64,000 nt of DNA from Microbulbifer harenosus (lineage in GTDB: Bacteria > Pseudomonadota > Gammaproteobacteria > Pseudomonadales > Cellvibrionaceae), in assembly GCF_005771435.1 (NCBI RefSeq), contig NZ_VANI01000023.1, positions 1-64,000 on the forward strand, read 5' to 3'. The notes under the pieces are model-generated. The model was given only the letters and a program-made list of their open reading frames with translations. It was not told the origin of the DNA and ran no database searches. Both the position numbers and the translations under genes were made by a program. Positions 24,542 through 33,368 of the stretch are shown here, in pieces (the first letter of the stretch is position 1; each line of letters opens with the position of its first letter).

Positions 24542-26071
24542 TTATTTGGTGAGTTTCACATTATCCAGCTGCAGCACCGCCCCCATCTGGTTGTCCCACC
24601 CGGGGGAGATGACGAAAGGGGTATTCACGCTCGCGGTGTTGAGCCCCATGTCCGCCAGCTCCTGCATCGGAATCTGGAAGTGGGTCCACTGATCCACCGC
24701 GGGCATATCCAGCGGGTAATCGCCGGAGGAACAGGGGTGGCCACAGTCTGCGCGGAAAGTGAGCGATGCGGAGCCGGCATCACCCGGCTCCGCCAGAACC
24801 CGCAGGTCAAACTCCACGTAGGTGTAATCGCTCAGGTCGTAGCTGTCGGTGGACTGGAAAAAGCCGATGCCCTGATCGGTGTTCCAGGTGATCTGGCCAA
24901 CATCGCCGTAGTCACCACCGGTATCCACCACCTCAAAGTCCACAGTGCCGAAGGCGGTCCAGGTGAGCCACTGGTAGGGGGCTTTGACCTCGCCGTCAAA
25001 AACGGTCGTTTCCTCGCCGTCCGGCGCCGCGGGTGGCGTGGTACCCGGGTTCAGCACGAATTCGCCATCGGTACTGGCGCAGCCCTTGCCGGTGTCGAAA
25101 TCCTCGCTGCACTGGTACACGCGCACGTAGTCGATCACGAATTCCTGCGGAAACGCGCTCTCGTCGATGCCGGTGTCGTTGACGCTCGCCGGCCAGTTGC
25201 CGCCCACCGCCAGGTTGAGAATCAGGTGGAAGCTCTCGTCAAACGGCGCATTGGCATTATCCAGATCGGCGCTGGTGTACCAGCCGTCTTTGGTCTGGGT
25301 AGCGTAGTGGTCGCCGTCCACATACCAGCGGATCTCGCCCTCTTCCCACTCCACCGCGTAGGTGTGGAAATCGTCCGCCGGGTTCAGGCCCCCGGGAATC
25401 TGGTAGGCCTCGCCGGAGTACTTGTTGCCCGGCCAGGCGTCACCGTAGTGCAGGGTGCCGTGAATACGGTCCTCGCCACCCACTTTCAGGTTGACCGCCT
25501 CCAGAATGTCTATCTCCCCGGAGAGCGGCCAACTGCCGTACTTCCACTCGCTCGGCAGCATCCAGAACGCGGGCCAACTTCCCTGACCGAAGGGCAGTTT
25601 CGCGCGCATTTCAAAGCGGCCGTATTTCCAGTCGCCCATACCTTTGGTACGCAGGCGCGCGGAGGTGTAGGTACCGCTGCCGCTGGTGTCGTTCGGATCG
25701 TAATTCGGATCGTCGTCTATCTGATTGGGACCCGTGGCGTCCTCGCGGATCGCCTTGATGTGCAGCATGTCATCGGCAACCCAGGAGTTTGCCGCGGCGT
25801 CGGTGTAGCACTGGGCTTCGTTGTTGCCGCCACCGGTACAATTTTTTTCGTGGGACCATTTTTCGCTGTCGATGGCCTCGCCGGAAAACTCGTCCGCCCA
25901 CACCAGGCAGTAACCGCTGTTGAGCGGATCTTCCAGGCACTGCTCCGGCCGCTCGTTCACAGGGGGATCACTGGGAATATTCACCTGGCCATCGTCATCA
26001 TTGTTGCTGCCACAGGCAGTCGCGGCCACCGCCATTGCCAGCACGGAAGATCTGAACAGAATTCTGGACAT
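24542..26071 (-). CDS. GH16 endo-beta-1,3-glucanase (laminarinase) lipoprotein
   Basis: A 509-residue lipoprotein (SVLAMAVAATAC lipobox). After an acidic linker, the GH16 jelly roll starts at YCLVWADEFSG and carries the catalytic GEIDILEAVN (ExDxxE with nucleophile and acid/base Glu, about residues 185-193), the substrate-cleft WPAFWMLP, and DYVRVYQC at its end. This is typical of bacterial laminarinases. Residues about 350-509 form a second jelly roll (FDGEVKAPYQWLTW to LQLDNVKLTK) resembling the C-terminal domain of the adjacent GH3. It would cut laminarin internally at the cell surface. AAGGAAACAGCG precedes the ATG; a regulon operator lies 84 bp upstream. GH3 lies 225 bp downstream on the same strand with its own operator. 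Confidence 0.95.
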   Translation of the reverse strand: MSRILFRSSVLAMAVAATACGSNNDDDGQVNIPSDPPVNERPEQCLEDPLNSGYCLVWADEFSGEAIDSEKWSHEKNCTGGGNNEAQCYTDAAANSWVADDMLHIKAIREDATGPNQIDDDPNYDPNDTSGSGTYTSARLRTKGMGDWKYGRFEMRAKLPFGQGSWPAFWMLPSEWKYGSWPLSGEIDILEAVNLKVGGEDRIHGTLHYGDAWPGNKYSGEAYQIPGGLNPADDFHTYAVEWEEGEIRWYVDGDHYATQTKDGWYTSADLDNANAPFDESFHLILNLAVGGNWPASVNDTGIDESAFPQEFVIDYVRVYQCSEDFDTGKGCASTDGEFVLNPGTTPPAAPDGEETTVFDGEVKAPYQWLTWTAFGTVDFEVVDTGGDYGDVGQITWNTDQGIGFFQSTDSYDLSDYTYVEFDLRVLAEPGDAGSASLTFRADCGHPCSSGDYPLDMPAVDQWTHFQIPMQELADMGLNTASVNTPFVISPGWDNQMGAVLQLDNVKLTK

Positions 26072-26154
26072 CGCTGTTTCCTTATCTATTGTTTATTGTT
26101 TTCATGTTCTCTCAGTAGAGAACGCCTCTTTTAGCGCCTGCCCGCGAACAATGT

Positions 26155-26186
26155 CGCCCCACCTTGCCACTGTGCACAAGGTGGGC
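26155..26186 (-). promoter_or_regulatory. shared glucan-regulon operator-like site (GH16)
   Basis: CGCCCCACCTTG ... CACAAGGTGGGC on the plus strand. It matches the other sites in register, and in this copy the two halves also form an inverted repeat (CCCACCTTG/CAAGGTGGG). It is 84 bp upstream of the GH16 start and between that gene and the terminator of the upstream cytochrome-type gene. Confidence 0.65.
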
Positions 26187-26203
26187 CGACGTTTTGGAGG
26201 GAT

Positions 26204-26232
26204 AAAAAAAGGGGCGATAGAGTGATCGCCCC
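26204..26232 (-). terminator. rho-independent terminator of the CBM/di-haem oxidoreductase gene
   Basis: On the minus strand GGGGCGAT, 6-nt loop, ATCGCCCC then a run of seven T: a textbook intrinsic terminator 22 nt after the stop codon. Confidence 0.95.
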
Positions 26233-26253
26233 AAGTAGACAGGAAATCGACAG

Positions 26254-29058
26254 TTACAGTGAATTGAGGAACTGCAACAGGTTCTGTTTGTTGGTTGCCG
26301 ACAGCGACTGATAGGCATTTTTAGCCGCCTGCCCCTCACCGCCGTGCCACAGAATGGCCTCTTCGATGGTGCGCGCGCGACCGTCGTGCAGATAACTGTG
26401 CACTGGTGTACACACTTCATTGCCCTGGCCGCCGATTGGGTTTTCCACACCACCGGTCACACAGGCGGAGAGTCCCAGGCCCCACAGCGGCGGTGTGCGC
26501 CACTCGGCACCGCTCGCTTCACCTTCGCCCAGATTGTCCGCCAGGCCCACGCCCATATCGTGCAGCAGCAGGTCTGTGTAGGGGTGGATGGTCTGATTGC
26601 GCAGTTCCGCGAGAGGGTGGAAGGCACTAGTTTGCAAGGTTGGCGTGTGGCAGTCGGCGCAGCCGATATTGGCAAACACCTGCTCGCCGCTGACCACAGC
26701 CGGGTTGTCGTAATTGCGCTGCGGGCGCACGCCCAGCAGGGAAATGTATTTGGTGAGATCCTGCAGGTGATTGTCCGCAAGTTCCGCGCCACTGCTGCCG
26801 CAATCGTTCTGGCTGCTGCCGCAATCCGGGTTGGGGAATACGGAAGTCATAACCCCCATATCCGTATTGAAAGCACGCGCCAGCTGATGGCGAACGCTGG
26901 CGGCACCCGCCTTCCAGCCAAAGCGGCCGAGACGGGTTTCGCCAGTTTCCGGATCGACCACGCGATTGACGCGACCGGAAATGCCATCGCCGTTGCTGTC
27001 ACCGGCATCGGCCCGCGCGACGATGGAGGATTCCGCAATCGCTTCCAGCAATCCTATGCCCACCAGATTGGGCGCGATACGCGCGGAGAAGCGTGCGGGC
27101 GTTACGCCGGTAAAGGCGTAGTTCGGCGAACGAAGACCGTTTTGTTCCGTCCAGTAGGCAATGGAGACACTGCCCTCACTGGCCGCACCACTGCGCGCTT
27201 TGGGTTGCAACGCAGAACCGAGAAATGGATCGGGATTGCCATTGGCGTCCGCTACCTTGAAGGTCCACTTGTCCAATGGCTCGCCTACCGGTGCCGGCGC
27301 CGCGCGCCCATTGCGCTCGTGACAGCTGCCACAACTGGTGTTGATGTAGTGGGGCCCGGCGAGATTGACCATGGGCGCGAATGCGGGATTCTCCAGTGGC
27401 TTTTCGTCGTGCACACCGTCAATGGCGGAGCTGTGCAGCACCCGGCGTCCGAGCATGAACGGCTGTGCATTGTCGTAGCCGATGTTCGTCGCCATCTGCA
27501 GGAAGTGGTTATCTGTCTCCCCTGAGGTGGACGCGTGAATGGTAGTGTCGCCACCGAGCCACGCTTTCTCCGCAATTTTATAGGAATCCTTGATGCCGCC
27601 AAACGGTGTGGTGCCACCCACATCCCAGGGCACCAGTCCCTCGCCAACGATATACAGGAATGTGGTTCCGTAATAATTCGCACGGCCATTGGGCACACTG
27701 GCATCAAGGAACTGGCTGATTTCAAACTCCAGTTTGTCGCCAATCTGGATCGCGCGGTTTTCGCGGCAGTTGAAACTGCGCTCCTTGTAGTAATGGTAAT
27801 TGTCCACCACGGTCATGGTGCCGTTATCGCAGTACTCGGCCACCGTACCCACACCGCGATAGAACCAGCGGTTCTCCGCTTCAGTGTCACTCAGCTTAAA
27901 CTGCGTGCGGACATTCATCCGCACCGTATCACCACCCTTGGCCACTTCATCAATAATTTCAATAGAGGCAGTGCGGTCTTCCCAGTAAAAGCTCAGGTAG
28001 TGATCGTAGGCCTGGAAGTGATCTTCCTTCGCGTGGCGGTCCCGTGCGCGGTCGGAGAAGCGAGTGACCAGGGCCGTGGGCGTCTCGAAGGTGATGGCGG
28101 GCTCAAGCGCCGTACCACTGTTATAGAGCGGAACGATATTTCCGAGATCCGGATTGCCGCCGGAAGAGGAACTGCTGGAACTGCCGCTGGAGCCGCCGCT
28201 CGAGGAACTGCTGGAGCTGCCGCCACCGGAACCTCCCGAGCCGCCCGATGAAGAAGAAGATGATGATGAGGATGAAGAGGACGACGATGAAGAACCACCC
28301 TGCCCGGTGAAAGTGAACTGTATGGGATCGGTAGTTTCGCCCACGCCGGCGGTAATCTTGGTGAAATGTACTGTTACCACATCACCCGGCGACAGATTCG
28401 GAATATTGTGCGTCCAGTTGCCGCCATCCTGTGTCATGCGCACATTCAACTGGCCACCGCCATTCACCGAGTAATGCACATCCACGATATCGCCACCGCT
28501 CATGCGTGCCTGCGCAGTGGTAGCATCCAACTCCACCAGACAGCCGCTGTCGCAATTGGCAGGGGACCCGTACACACCCAGTTCCCAGATGGAATAGCCC
28601 CACTGGTTGCCGGCACTGCGGCTGATGCCCTGGATACGCACCTGCTGATAAATACCATCCACCGCTATCGTATCTGTGCGGTGGCCGAACACGCCGCCGG
28701 TCTGCGTGGACAACGTGGTCCAGTCGGTGCCGTTATTGGAGCCCCAGATTTCATAAGTATCCGGATTGGCCGCCTCCCAGAAAATCTCCACCTGATCCAG
28801 ATCGTAGGGTTGGCCGAGATCCACGGCAATCCACGAAGGGTCCGTCTGCGCGGCGGAAGCCCAGCGTGTGCCGGTGTTGCCGTCGACAGCGTTGCTGGCG
28901 GGAAGATCCGCAGTGCTCGCGGTAACCGGCGCGCCGGTGGCAAGATTGGTCGACTGTGCCTGCACCGGCACACTCATCGCAGTAAATACCGCGGGCGCGA
29001 ACAGGAAAACAGCGGGCGCCAACAAGGCTCCCCGCCATTGAGGGAATATACGCATCAT
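26254..29058 (-). CDS. secreted di-haem oxidoreductase fused to carbohydrate-binding modules
   Basis: A 934-residue secreted protein. Order: signal peptide; an F5/8-type C (CBM32-like) domain at about 38-165 (NLATGAPVTAS, DGNTGTRWAS, WIAVDLGQPYDLDQVEIFWE); a small domain at about 175-250 (VDVHYSVNGGGQLNVRMTQ ... GDVVTVHFT) resembling beta-1,3-glucan-binding CBM56; a Ser/Gly linker (about 252-302); and a di-haem oxidoreductase (DHOR, DUF1111-like) domain with two c-haem motifs, CGSCH (about 573) and CADCH (about 798), plus WRTPPLWGLG near the end. DHOR proteins relate to cytochrome c peroxidases but their substrates are largely unknown. The modules would tether a redox enzyme to beta-glucan. 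It has its own regulon operator 89 bp upstream and a strong terminator. The ribosome site GAGGAACG fits either of two tandem ATGs. Confidence 0.88.
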   Translation of the reverse strand: MMRIFPQWRGALLAPAVFLFAPAVFTAMSVPVQAQSTNLATGAPVTASTADLPASNAVDGNTGTRWASAAQTDPSWIAVDLGQPYDLDQVEIFWEAANPDTYEIWGSNNGTDWTTLSTQTGGVFGHRTDTIAVDGIYQQVRIQGISRSAGNQWGYSIWELGVYGSPANCDSGCLVELDATTAQARMSGGDIVDVHYSVNGGGQLNVRMTQDGGNWTHNIPNLSPGDVVTVHFTKITAGVGETTDPIQFTFTGQGGSSSSSSSSSSSSSSSSGGSGGSGGGSSSSSSSGGSSGSSSSSSSGGNPDLGNIVPLYNSGTALEPAITFETPTALVTRFSDRARDRHAKEDHFQAYDHYLSFYWEDRTASIEIIDEVAKGGDTVRMNVRTQFKLSDTEAENRWFYRGVGTVAEYCDNGTMTVVDNYHYYKERSFNCRENRAIQIGDKLEFEISQFLDASVPNGRANYYGTTFLYIVGEGLVPWDVGGTTPFGGIKDSYKIAEKAWLGGDTTIHASTSGETDNHFLQMATNIGYDNAQPFMLGRRVLHSSAIDGVHDEKPLENPAFAPMVNLAGPHYINTSCGSCHERNGRAAPAPVGEPLDKWTFKVADANGNPDPFLGSALQPKARSGAASEGSVSIAYWTEQNGLRSPNYAFTGVTPARFSARIAPNLVGIGLLEAIAESSIVARADAGDSNGDGISGRVNRVVDPETGETRLGRFGWKAGAASVRHQLARAFNTDMGVMTSVFPNPDCGSSQNDCGSSGAELADNHLQDLTKYISLLGVRPQRNYDNPAVVSGEQVFANIGCADCHTPTLQTSAFHPLAELRNQTIHPYTDLLLHDMGVGLADNLGEGEASGAEWRTPPLWGLGLSACVTGGVENPIGGQGNEVCTPVHSYLHDGRARTIEEAILWHGGEGQAAKNAYQSLSATNKQNLLQFLNSL

Positions 29059-29146
29059 CGTTCCTCGCTTTATTCATTATTTGTGTTTGCGAGCGTTATT
29101 GCTCTCATATCGCGAGGTTATTATTTACACTTTCCAGCTTGGCAGG

Positions 29147-29178
29147 CGTCCCACTTTCGAAATTTCGCCAACCTGGGG
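29147..29178 (-). promoter_or_regulatory. shared glucan-regulon operator-like site (CBM-di-haem gene)
   Basis: CGTCCCACTTT, 8 nt, then TCGCCAACCTGGGG on the plus strand, 89 bp before the gene start. It is the closest match to the glk/AraC copy: identical spacing and near-identical halves. Confidence 0.68.
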
Positions 29179-29238
29179 CACCACTCCCGAGCGTTAATGG
29201 AACAAACAGCGCCAGTTGTGATCAACGTCAAAAAAATT

Positions 29239-29934
29239 CTACGCAAATTCAAAAAAAAGATTGGCGGTCAGACGCCCGCTTTCAGGGTTGGCGTCGATGT
29301 CGGTTTCTTCATCAACCAGAATGGAATGCAGCAGATTGCCGGGGTAAATGACCATGCGATGCTGGCGATAACCTACCTGATGGAACAGTTCGAAATCGTC
29401 CCTGCTCTCTGTAACATAACCGGAAGAAGGACCCTGCTGCTTTTGCAAAAACTGCTCAGCGACTGAGAAGTAGGTACCGATACGCGACTCATCCACCCGT
29501 TCGAATCCGGTGCCTTTGTGGCGAAAAAATCCAGTGCTGCCATGAAATCCGGGGTTGAGATACAAAAGAAGGGCAAAAAAGTGCGGATTGGATGTATCGA
29601 AATGGGGAATACGCTGCAGATGCGATAACTGGTCCGGTGCACTGGCAATCAGTGAAAACATTGCACCGGTCGGCTTTAGACGCCGTTCCGGCGAAATGCC
29701 ATAAAGCGAATACAGTTGGCGATAAACACCCTGCAAAATGGCAATTGCCGCTTCCTTCGGCATAGGTGCGCGCACACCGGGATAATAGGTTTTCCGATCT
29801 GGAACAAACTGCGCTCGTGCAGCTGCAGCCTGCAACGGTGCGGTAAACAGGTCGAAATCATCAAGCGTGAGTACCGGGGTCTGTTCCCGCCCTATTCGCT
29901 CAATCGTCGGCTTAAGGTGTTCAGCGACTGTCAT
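29239..29934 (-). CDS. DUF6445 family protein (2OG-oxygenase-like)
   Basis: A 231-residue cytoplasmic-looking protein. It has HFDTSNPHFFALLLYLNP, then FFRHKGTGFERV and HRMVIYPGNLLHSILVD, the pattern of DUF6445, whose HxD-like and distal His positions resemble 2-oxoglutarate/Fe(II) oxygenases. No activity is established. Its ATG overlaps the stop of halogenase 2 (29931-29934), so it is the last gene of the sapC-cupin-halogenase-DUF6445 transcript. The association suggests a shared modification reaction, by inference. Confidence 0.82.
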   Translation of the reverse strand: MTVAEHLKPTIERIGREQTPVLTLDDFDLFTAPLQAAAARAQFVPDRKTYYPGVRAPMPKEAAIAILQGVYRQLYSLYGISPERRLKPTGAMFSLIASAPDQLSHLQRIPHFDTSNPHFFALLLYLNPGFHGSTGFFRHKGTGFERVDESRIGTYFSVAEQFLQKQQGPSSGYVTESRDDFELFHQVGYRQHRMVIYPGNLLHSILVDEETDIDANPESGRLTANLFFEFA

Positions 29935-31424
29935 TCCGTTCTGGCTTTACAGTAGTGGTTGATAAATTCCATATGATGCGGCCAGGTGTCCACGGTGGCC
30001 CGCACCTGGGTACGAATACCGGAGAGGAAACGAGCCAACTCGTCATTGCTCATCATGTCCACAATAGGATGATAGGTCTGCGGCATCAACCCCTGTCCAA
30101 GCAACACCTGTAGCCAGGAACTCTCACCGAACAATTCAGTGCCATTCTGGTAGACACGCCCACTCTCTTCAAACACCTGCATGCGCAGTGCGAGAGAATC
30201 GGGTATCTGCATACCACGGCAATACCGCCAGAATTCTGTGTCTTGGCGGTCGGTGAGTTTGTAGTGCAACACCACAAAATCACGCACGTTTTCCGTTTCT
30301 TCACGGATCAGTATGTTGAACTCGTCAACGTCTGCCTGAACAATGCCGTTTGATGGGAACAAGGTCATCAGCCGCACAATACTGCGCTGGATCAGGTGAA
30401 TACTGGTGGACTCCAGCGGCTCGATAAACCCGGACGACAGGCCGATGGCCACGCAGTTTTTGTTCCAGTGCTGGCGGCGGGTACCGGTGCGGAAGGGAAT
30501 CACCCGCGGCTGGATCAGCGCCTCGCCTTCCACATTCGCCAGCAATTGTTCGGTGGCTTGGCTTTCATTCATATAATGGCTGCAGAACACCAGACCGTTG
30601 CCAGTGCGCGATTGCAACGGAATGCGCCACTGCCAACCGGATTCCCGCGCAATGGAACGGGTAAAGGGCACCGGGTCTTCGCCTTTGCTCGTCTGCACTG
30701 CCACCGCACGATCGCAGGGCAGCCAGTGGCCCCAGTCGTCGTAACCGGTGTGCAGCGCCTGGTCAATGAGCAGCCCGCGAAAACCGGTGCAGTCGATAAA
30801 CAGATCGCCTTCCAGCAATTTACCGCTGTCGAGCCTCAGCGCGTCGATATGTCCTGTATGGTGGTTCAATTGCACCTGCTCGATCTTGCCCTCAACACGC
30901 TTTGCGCCGTGTTTTTCAGCCAGAGCGCGCAGGAACTTTGCATAGAGACTGGCATCGAAATGGTAGGCGTGGGTGCGCTCGCTGCGCGGGGATACGGCGA
31001 AGCGTCCTTCCCTCGACCCCAGGTGCTCCTTGGTGTAGTCGCCGATCTGATAGTGAATACCCAGCTGCCGCCCCTTGACCCAGAAGTGGCTGAAATTGCA
31101 CGCCCAGCAGTCTTTGCCGGCGGCACCGAAGGAGTGAATATAGCTATCGTCTACCGCCTTCCAGTTTTCAAACTGGATGCCCAGTTTGAAGGTGGCATTG
31201 GTATAAGACATCATTTCGCGCTCGTCGATACCGAGCAATTGATGGAAAAGATGCAAGGTGGGAATAGTGGCCTCGCCCACGCCCACAGTGCCAATGGTTT
31301 CCGACTCTACCAGGGTAATATCGAGGTTCTTTCCCAGTAGTTTGGAGAGCGCGGCCGCCGTCATCCAGCCAGCAGTGCCACCGCCGGCAATAATGACCTT
31401 GCGAATTCTTTTCTCGTCGTTCAC
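29931..31424 (-). CDS. flavin-dependent tryptophan halogenase family protein (copy 2)
   Basis: A 497-residue halogenase-family flavoprotein with FAD motif GGGTAGW (14-20), active-site lysine in ATFKLG (Lys80), GWQWRIP signature, and SSGFIEPLEST with the conserved glutamate. A GTG start at 31424 follows GAGAGAAACCGAA. It is a paralogue of the protein at 11743-13251 but clearly divergent. It lies 23 nt after the cupin gene and overlaps the DUF6445 gene by 4 nt. The substrate is unknown; in this genomic setting it is more often annotated than studied. Confidence 0.92.
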   Translation of the reverse strand: MNDEKRIRKVIIAGGGTAGWMTAAALSKLLGKNLDITLVESETIGTVGVGEATIPTLHLFHQLLGIDEREMMSYTNATFKLGIQFENWKAVDDSYIHSFGAAGKDCWACNFSHFWVKGRQLGIHYQIGDYTKEHLGSREGRFAVSPRSERTHAYHFDASLYAKFLRALAEKHGAKRVEGKIEQVQLNHHTGHIDALRLDSGKLLEGDLFIDCTGFRGLLIDQALHTGYDDWGHWLPCDRAVAVQTSKGEDPVPFTRSIARESGWQWRIPLQSRTGNGLVFCSHYMNESQATEQLLANVEGEALIQPRVIPFRTGTRRQHWNKNCVAIGLSSGFIEPLESTSIHLIQRSIVRLMTLFPSNGIVQADVDEFNILIREETENVRDFVVLHYKLTDRQDTEFWRYCRGMQIPDSLALRMQVFEESGRVYQNGTELFGESSWLQVLLGQGLMPQTYHPIVDMMSNDELARFLSGIRTQVRATVDTWPHHMEFINHYCKARTE

Positions 31425-31447
31425 TTCGGTTTCTCTCGGATAATTTT

Positions 31448-32488
31448 TTAACGCTTTAGATCGTTCTGTAGCTTGGCCCGCAACTGCATAGCGGCGTCGA
31501 TTCCCAGCGGTTGCTGCAATATGCCGCGCGCACGAGGCGCGATATGATCCGCCGCGCCCTCTTCCGCATCAAAAATATAGTAATCAAACAGTGCCTTCCA
31601 TGCCTTGCGTTGCGGCGCAGGCAGGTTGCGCAGGCCGAGCACCGCGTGCAAAAGTGCATTAGTGGGGCGCCCCATATAGGCTGCGGAATCCCGCCACCAA
31701 TGGGTATACAAGACATTGAGAACCCCGAGACTTTCCACATGGTGCCACCACATACCGGGAATATACAGGGCATCGCCGGCATCCAGCTCAGCTACCTGAG
31801 CGTGCGCCAGCGCTTCGCGAAAGCGGGGGAATCGTTCAAAGTCCGGATTGTGAAAATCCACCAGACTTACCTCCTGTCCACCGGGGGCAAACTCCAGTGG
31901 CCCGGGATAGAGGTTGGCAATCTGCGCCGGCGGCAGCAGGGTAAAGCGACGACGGCCTGCAATGTTGCATGCGAGGTTGTTGGGGAAATCGTAATGGGCA
32001 GCCACCCGCACTCTATTGCCGAGCCACAGGGAACCAATGGGGGAAACGCTGTTCACGCCCGCATCATTGGCGGCGGCGAAGTGCGGAAACCAGTAGGACA
32101 CTTCGCTGGAAGGCATATAGCGCATTGGCAGCTCCGCAGCGCCGGTGGAACTGAGGATATCTTCCAGCAGATCACCGAGTGGTACCCGGCGGCTGTCAAA
32201 ATTGAAACCGCTCATGTCTTCGTTATAGAAAATCCGGCCACCGGTATCCGCACCGCCATAGCACCCGATCACCGGATTTCCGCTGTATTGTTTCAGCAGG
32301 TATTCCGACATCACCTCCGGCGATTTTTTTCCGGCTTGTACGGCGGGGAAATGGGTGCAGAAGTCACGCAGAATAACCGGGCGGGAAAAATCCGCTACAG
32401 TTTGCAGCACATCGCCAGGGGTTACCCCGCTCAACTCCAGGGTAGTGGGCAGGTTAGCGGTTTCAATAAAGGGTTTTCTCGCGGTCAT
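31448..32488 (-). CDS. JmjC-like cupin protein (cupin_8 family hydroxylase candidate)
   Basis: A 346-residue protein of the cupin-like/JmjC group, which includes protein and small-molecule hydroxylases using Fe(II) and 2-oxoglutarate. Visible: FSRPVILRDFCTHFPAV (entry motif), the metal-binding HxD in AAHYDFPNN, the substrate/2OG-region AGRRRFTLLPP, and the distal His in IPGMWWHHVES. ATG at 32488 is used; a GTG immediately before is possible. It sits between sapC (21 nt) and halogenase 2 (23 nt) in one operon. The target is unknown. Confidence 0.87.
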   Translation of the reverse strand: MTARKPFIETANLPTTLELSGVTPGDVLQTVADFSRPVILRDFCTHFPAVQAGKKSPEVMSEYLLKQYSGNPVIGCYGGADTGGRIFYNEDMSGFNFDSRRVPLGDLLEDILSSTGAAELPMRYMPSSEVSYWFPHFAAANDAGVNSVSPIGSLWLGNRVRVAAHYDFPNNLACNIAGRRRFTLLPPAQIANLYPGPLEFAPGGQEVSLVDFHNPDFERFPRFREALAHAQVAELDAGDALYIPGMWWHHVESLGVLNVLYTHWWRDSAAYMGRPTNALLHAVLGLRNLPAPQRKAWKALFDYYIFDAEEGAADHIAPRARGILQQPLGIDAAMQLRAKLQNDLKR

Positions 32489-32509
32489 CACGCTATTCCA
32501 CCCTGGGGA

Positions 32510-33247
32510 TTATTGCACGGAGAGGCGACGATTTTTTTCGTCGATCAAACGGCGCAGTTGCGACTGGGAGGCTATCGCCATGTAGATCGCCTCAAGAAAG
32601 CCGGCATTGTGCAACTCGTGCAGGTCGTCAGCACTCAATGCACGCAGGCGCTCCTCGTCGATGGTATAAAAGCCCTTGAGCTGATTACTTTCGCCATTGT
32701 TGAGCGTGACGTCCAGAGTAAAGAGCTCCAATAGGCCATGAACCTGCAGTGCTCGCACGAATTTTTCGCTCTGCTCGATGCCGTGGTGAATTGCTTCCAG
32801 CATATCCGATACGCTGTCGAGAAACGGCGAGTTTCCCCCGTATTCAAGGAACAGCGGCTCGCCTTGCTCGCGGCTGATCCTTGGGCTGTCCATGTCAATA
32901 TGAATGACGCGGCGGGTTTTCTGTATACCGTCCTCGACAAAGTTCTGCCGCCCGATCAGGAAAGGCTCACGACGCACGGTGAGAGGAATGTAGGACGCGG
33001 CCCACTCCCCTTTGCCATCGCGCAGGTAGAGGTTTTCGCCAGGCCGCAAACCCAGCAGCACCAGCGGAAAAAAATTGCCACTATTGGCATCCTTCTGGAA
33101 AAAAATCGGGTATTGCCCCTGCAGTGCGCGAAATTCCAGTGGAAAGGTAAGCGCGAACCAGCTGTTGTCCCCCAACGCGGCGGAACGCTCTGTCACTACG
33201 CGCAGGTCGCGGTGCTCCACATTGTTCAGCAGTACAGCATTGGTCAT
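32510..33247 (-). CDS. SapC family protein
   Basis: A 245-residue protein matching SapC (PF07277), with the typical HRDLRV start, YPIFFQKD, GENLYL and YIPLTVRREPFLIG. The family is named from a Campylobacter S-layer locus, but in TonB-receptor loci its function is not established. The start at 33247 follows GAGAAGTAAT. It is first of the four-gene set sapC-cupin-halogenase-DUF6445, placed after TonB receptor 2 behind a terminator. Confidence 0.9.
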   Translation of the reverse strand: MTNAVLLNNVEHRDLRVVTERSAALGDNSWFALTFPLEFRALQGQYPIFFQKDANSGNFFPLVLLGLRPGENLYLRDGKGEWAASYIPLTVRREPFLIGRQNFVEDGIQKTRRVIHIDMDSPRISREQGEPLFLEYGGNSPFLDSVSDMLEAIHHGIEQSEKFVRALQVHGLLELFTLDVTLNNGESNQLKGFYTIDEERLRALSADDLHELHNAGFLEAIYMAIASQSQLRRLIDEKNRRLSVQ

Positions 33248-33302
33248 ATTACTTCTCTCGTCTATCGTTATTGTTCTTTTGATATAACAATCACTATTTA
33301 CC

Positions 33303-33335
33303 AAAAAAGCCGCTGGCCCAAAGACCAGCGGCTTT
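33303..33335 (-). terminator. rho-independent terminator after TonB receptor 2
   Basis: On the minus strand AAAGCCGCTGG, 8-nt loop, CCAGCGGCTTT with the T-run at its end (33308-33303), 33 nt after the receptor stop. As at 13311-13350, the terminator separates the receptor from accessory enzymes. Confidence 0.9.
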
Positions 33336-33368
33336 CCATTGCCTTAACAAACCATCCTGTGAAGTGGT

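Noticed and set aside
21755..26134. Two plus-strand open frames of 700 or more codons opposite the GH3 and GH16 genes
   Set aside because: Composition is His/Arg/Gly-rich mirror sequence of the glycosidases, with no signal peptide or family motif.
28150..28305. Simple-sequence run (TCC/TCT-type triplets) that could look like a microsatellite
   Set aside because: It is in frame and encodes the polyserine/glycine linker between modules of the di-haem protein.
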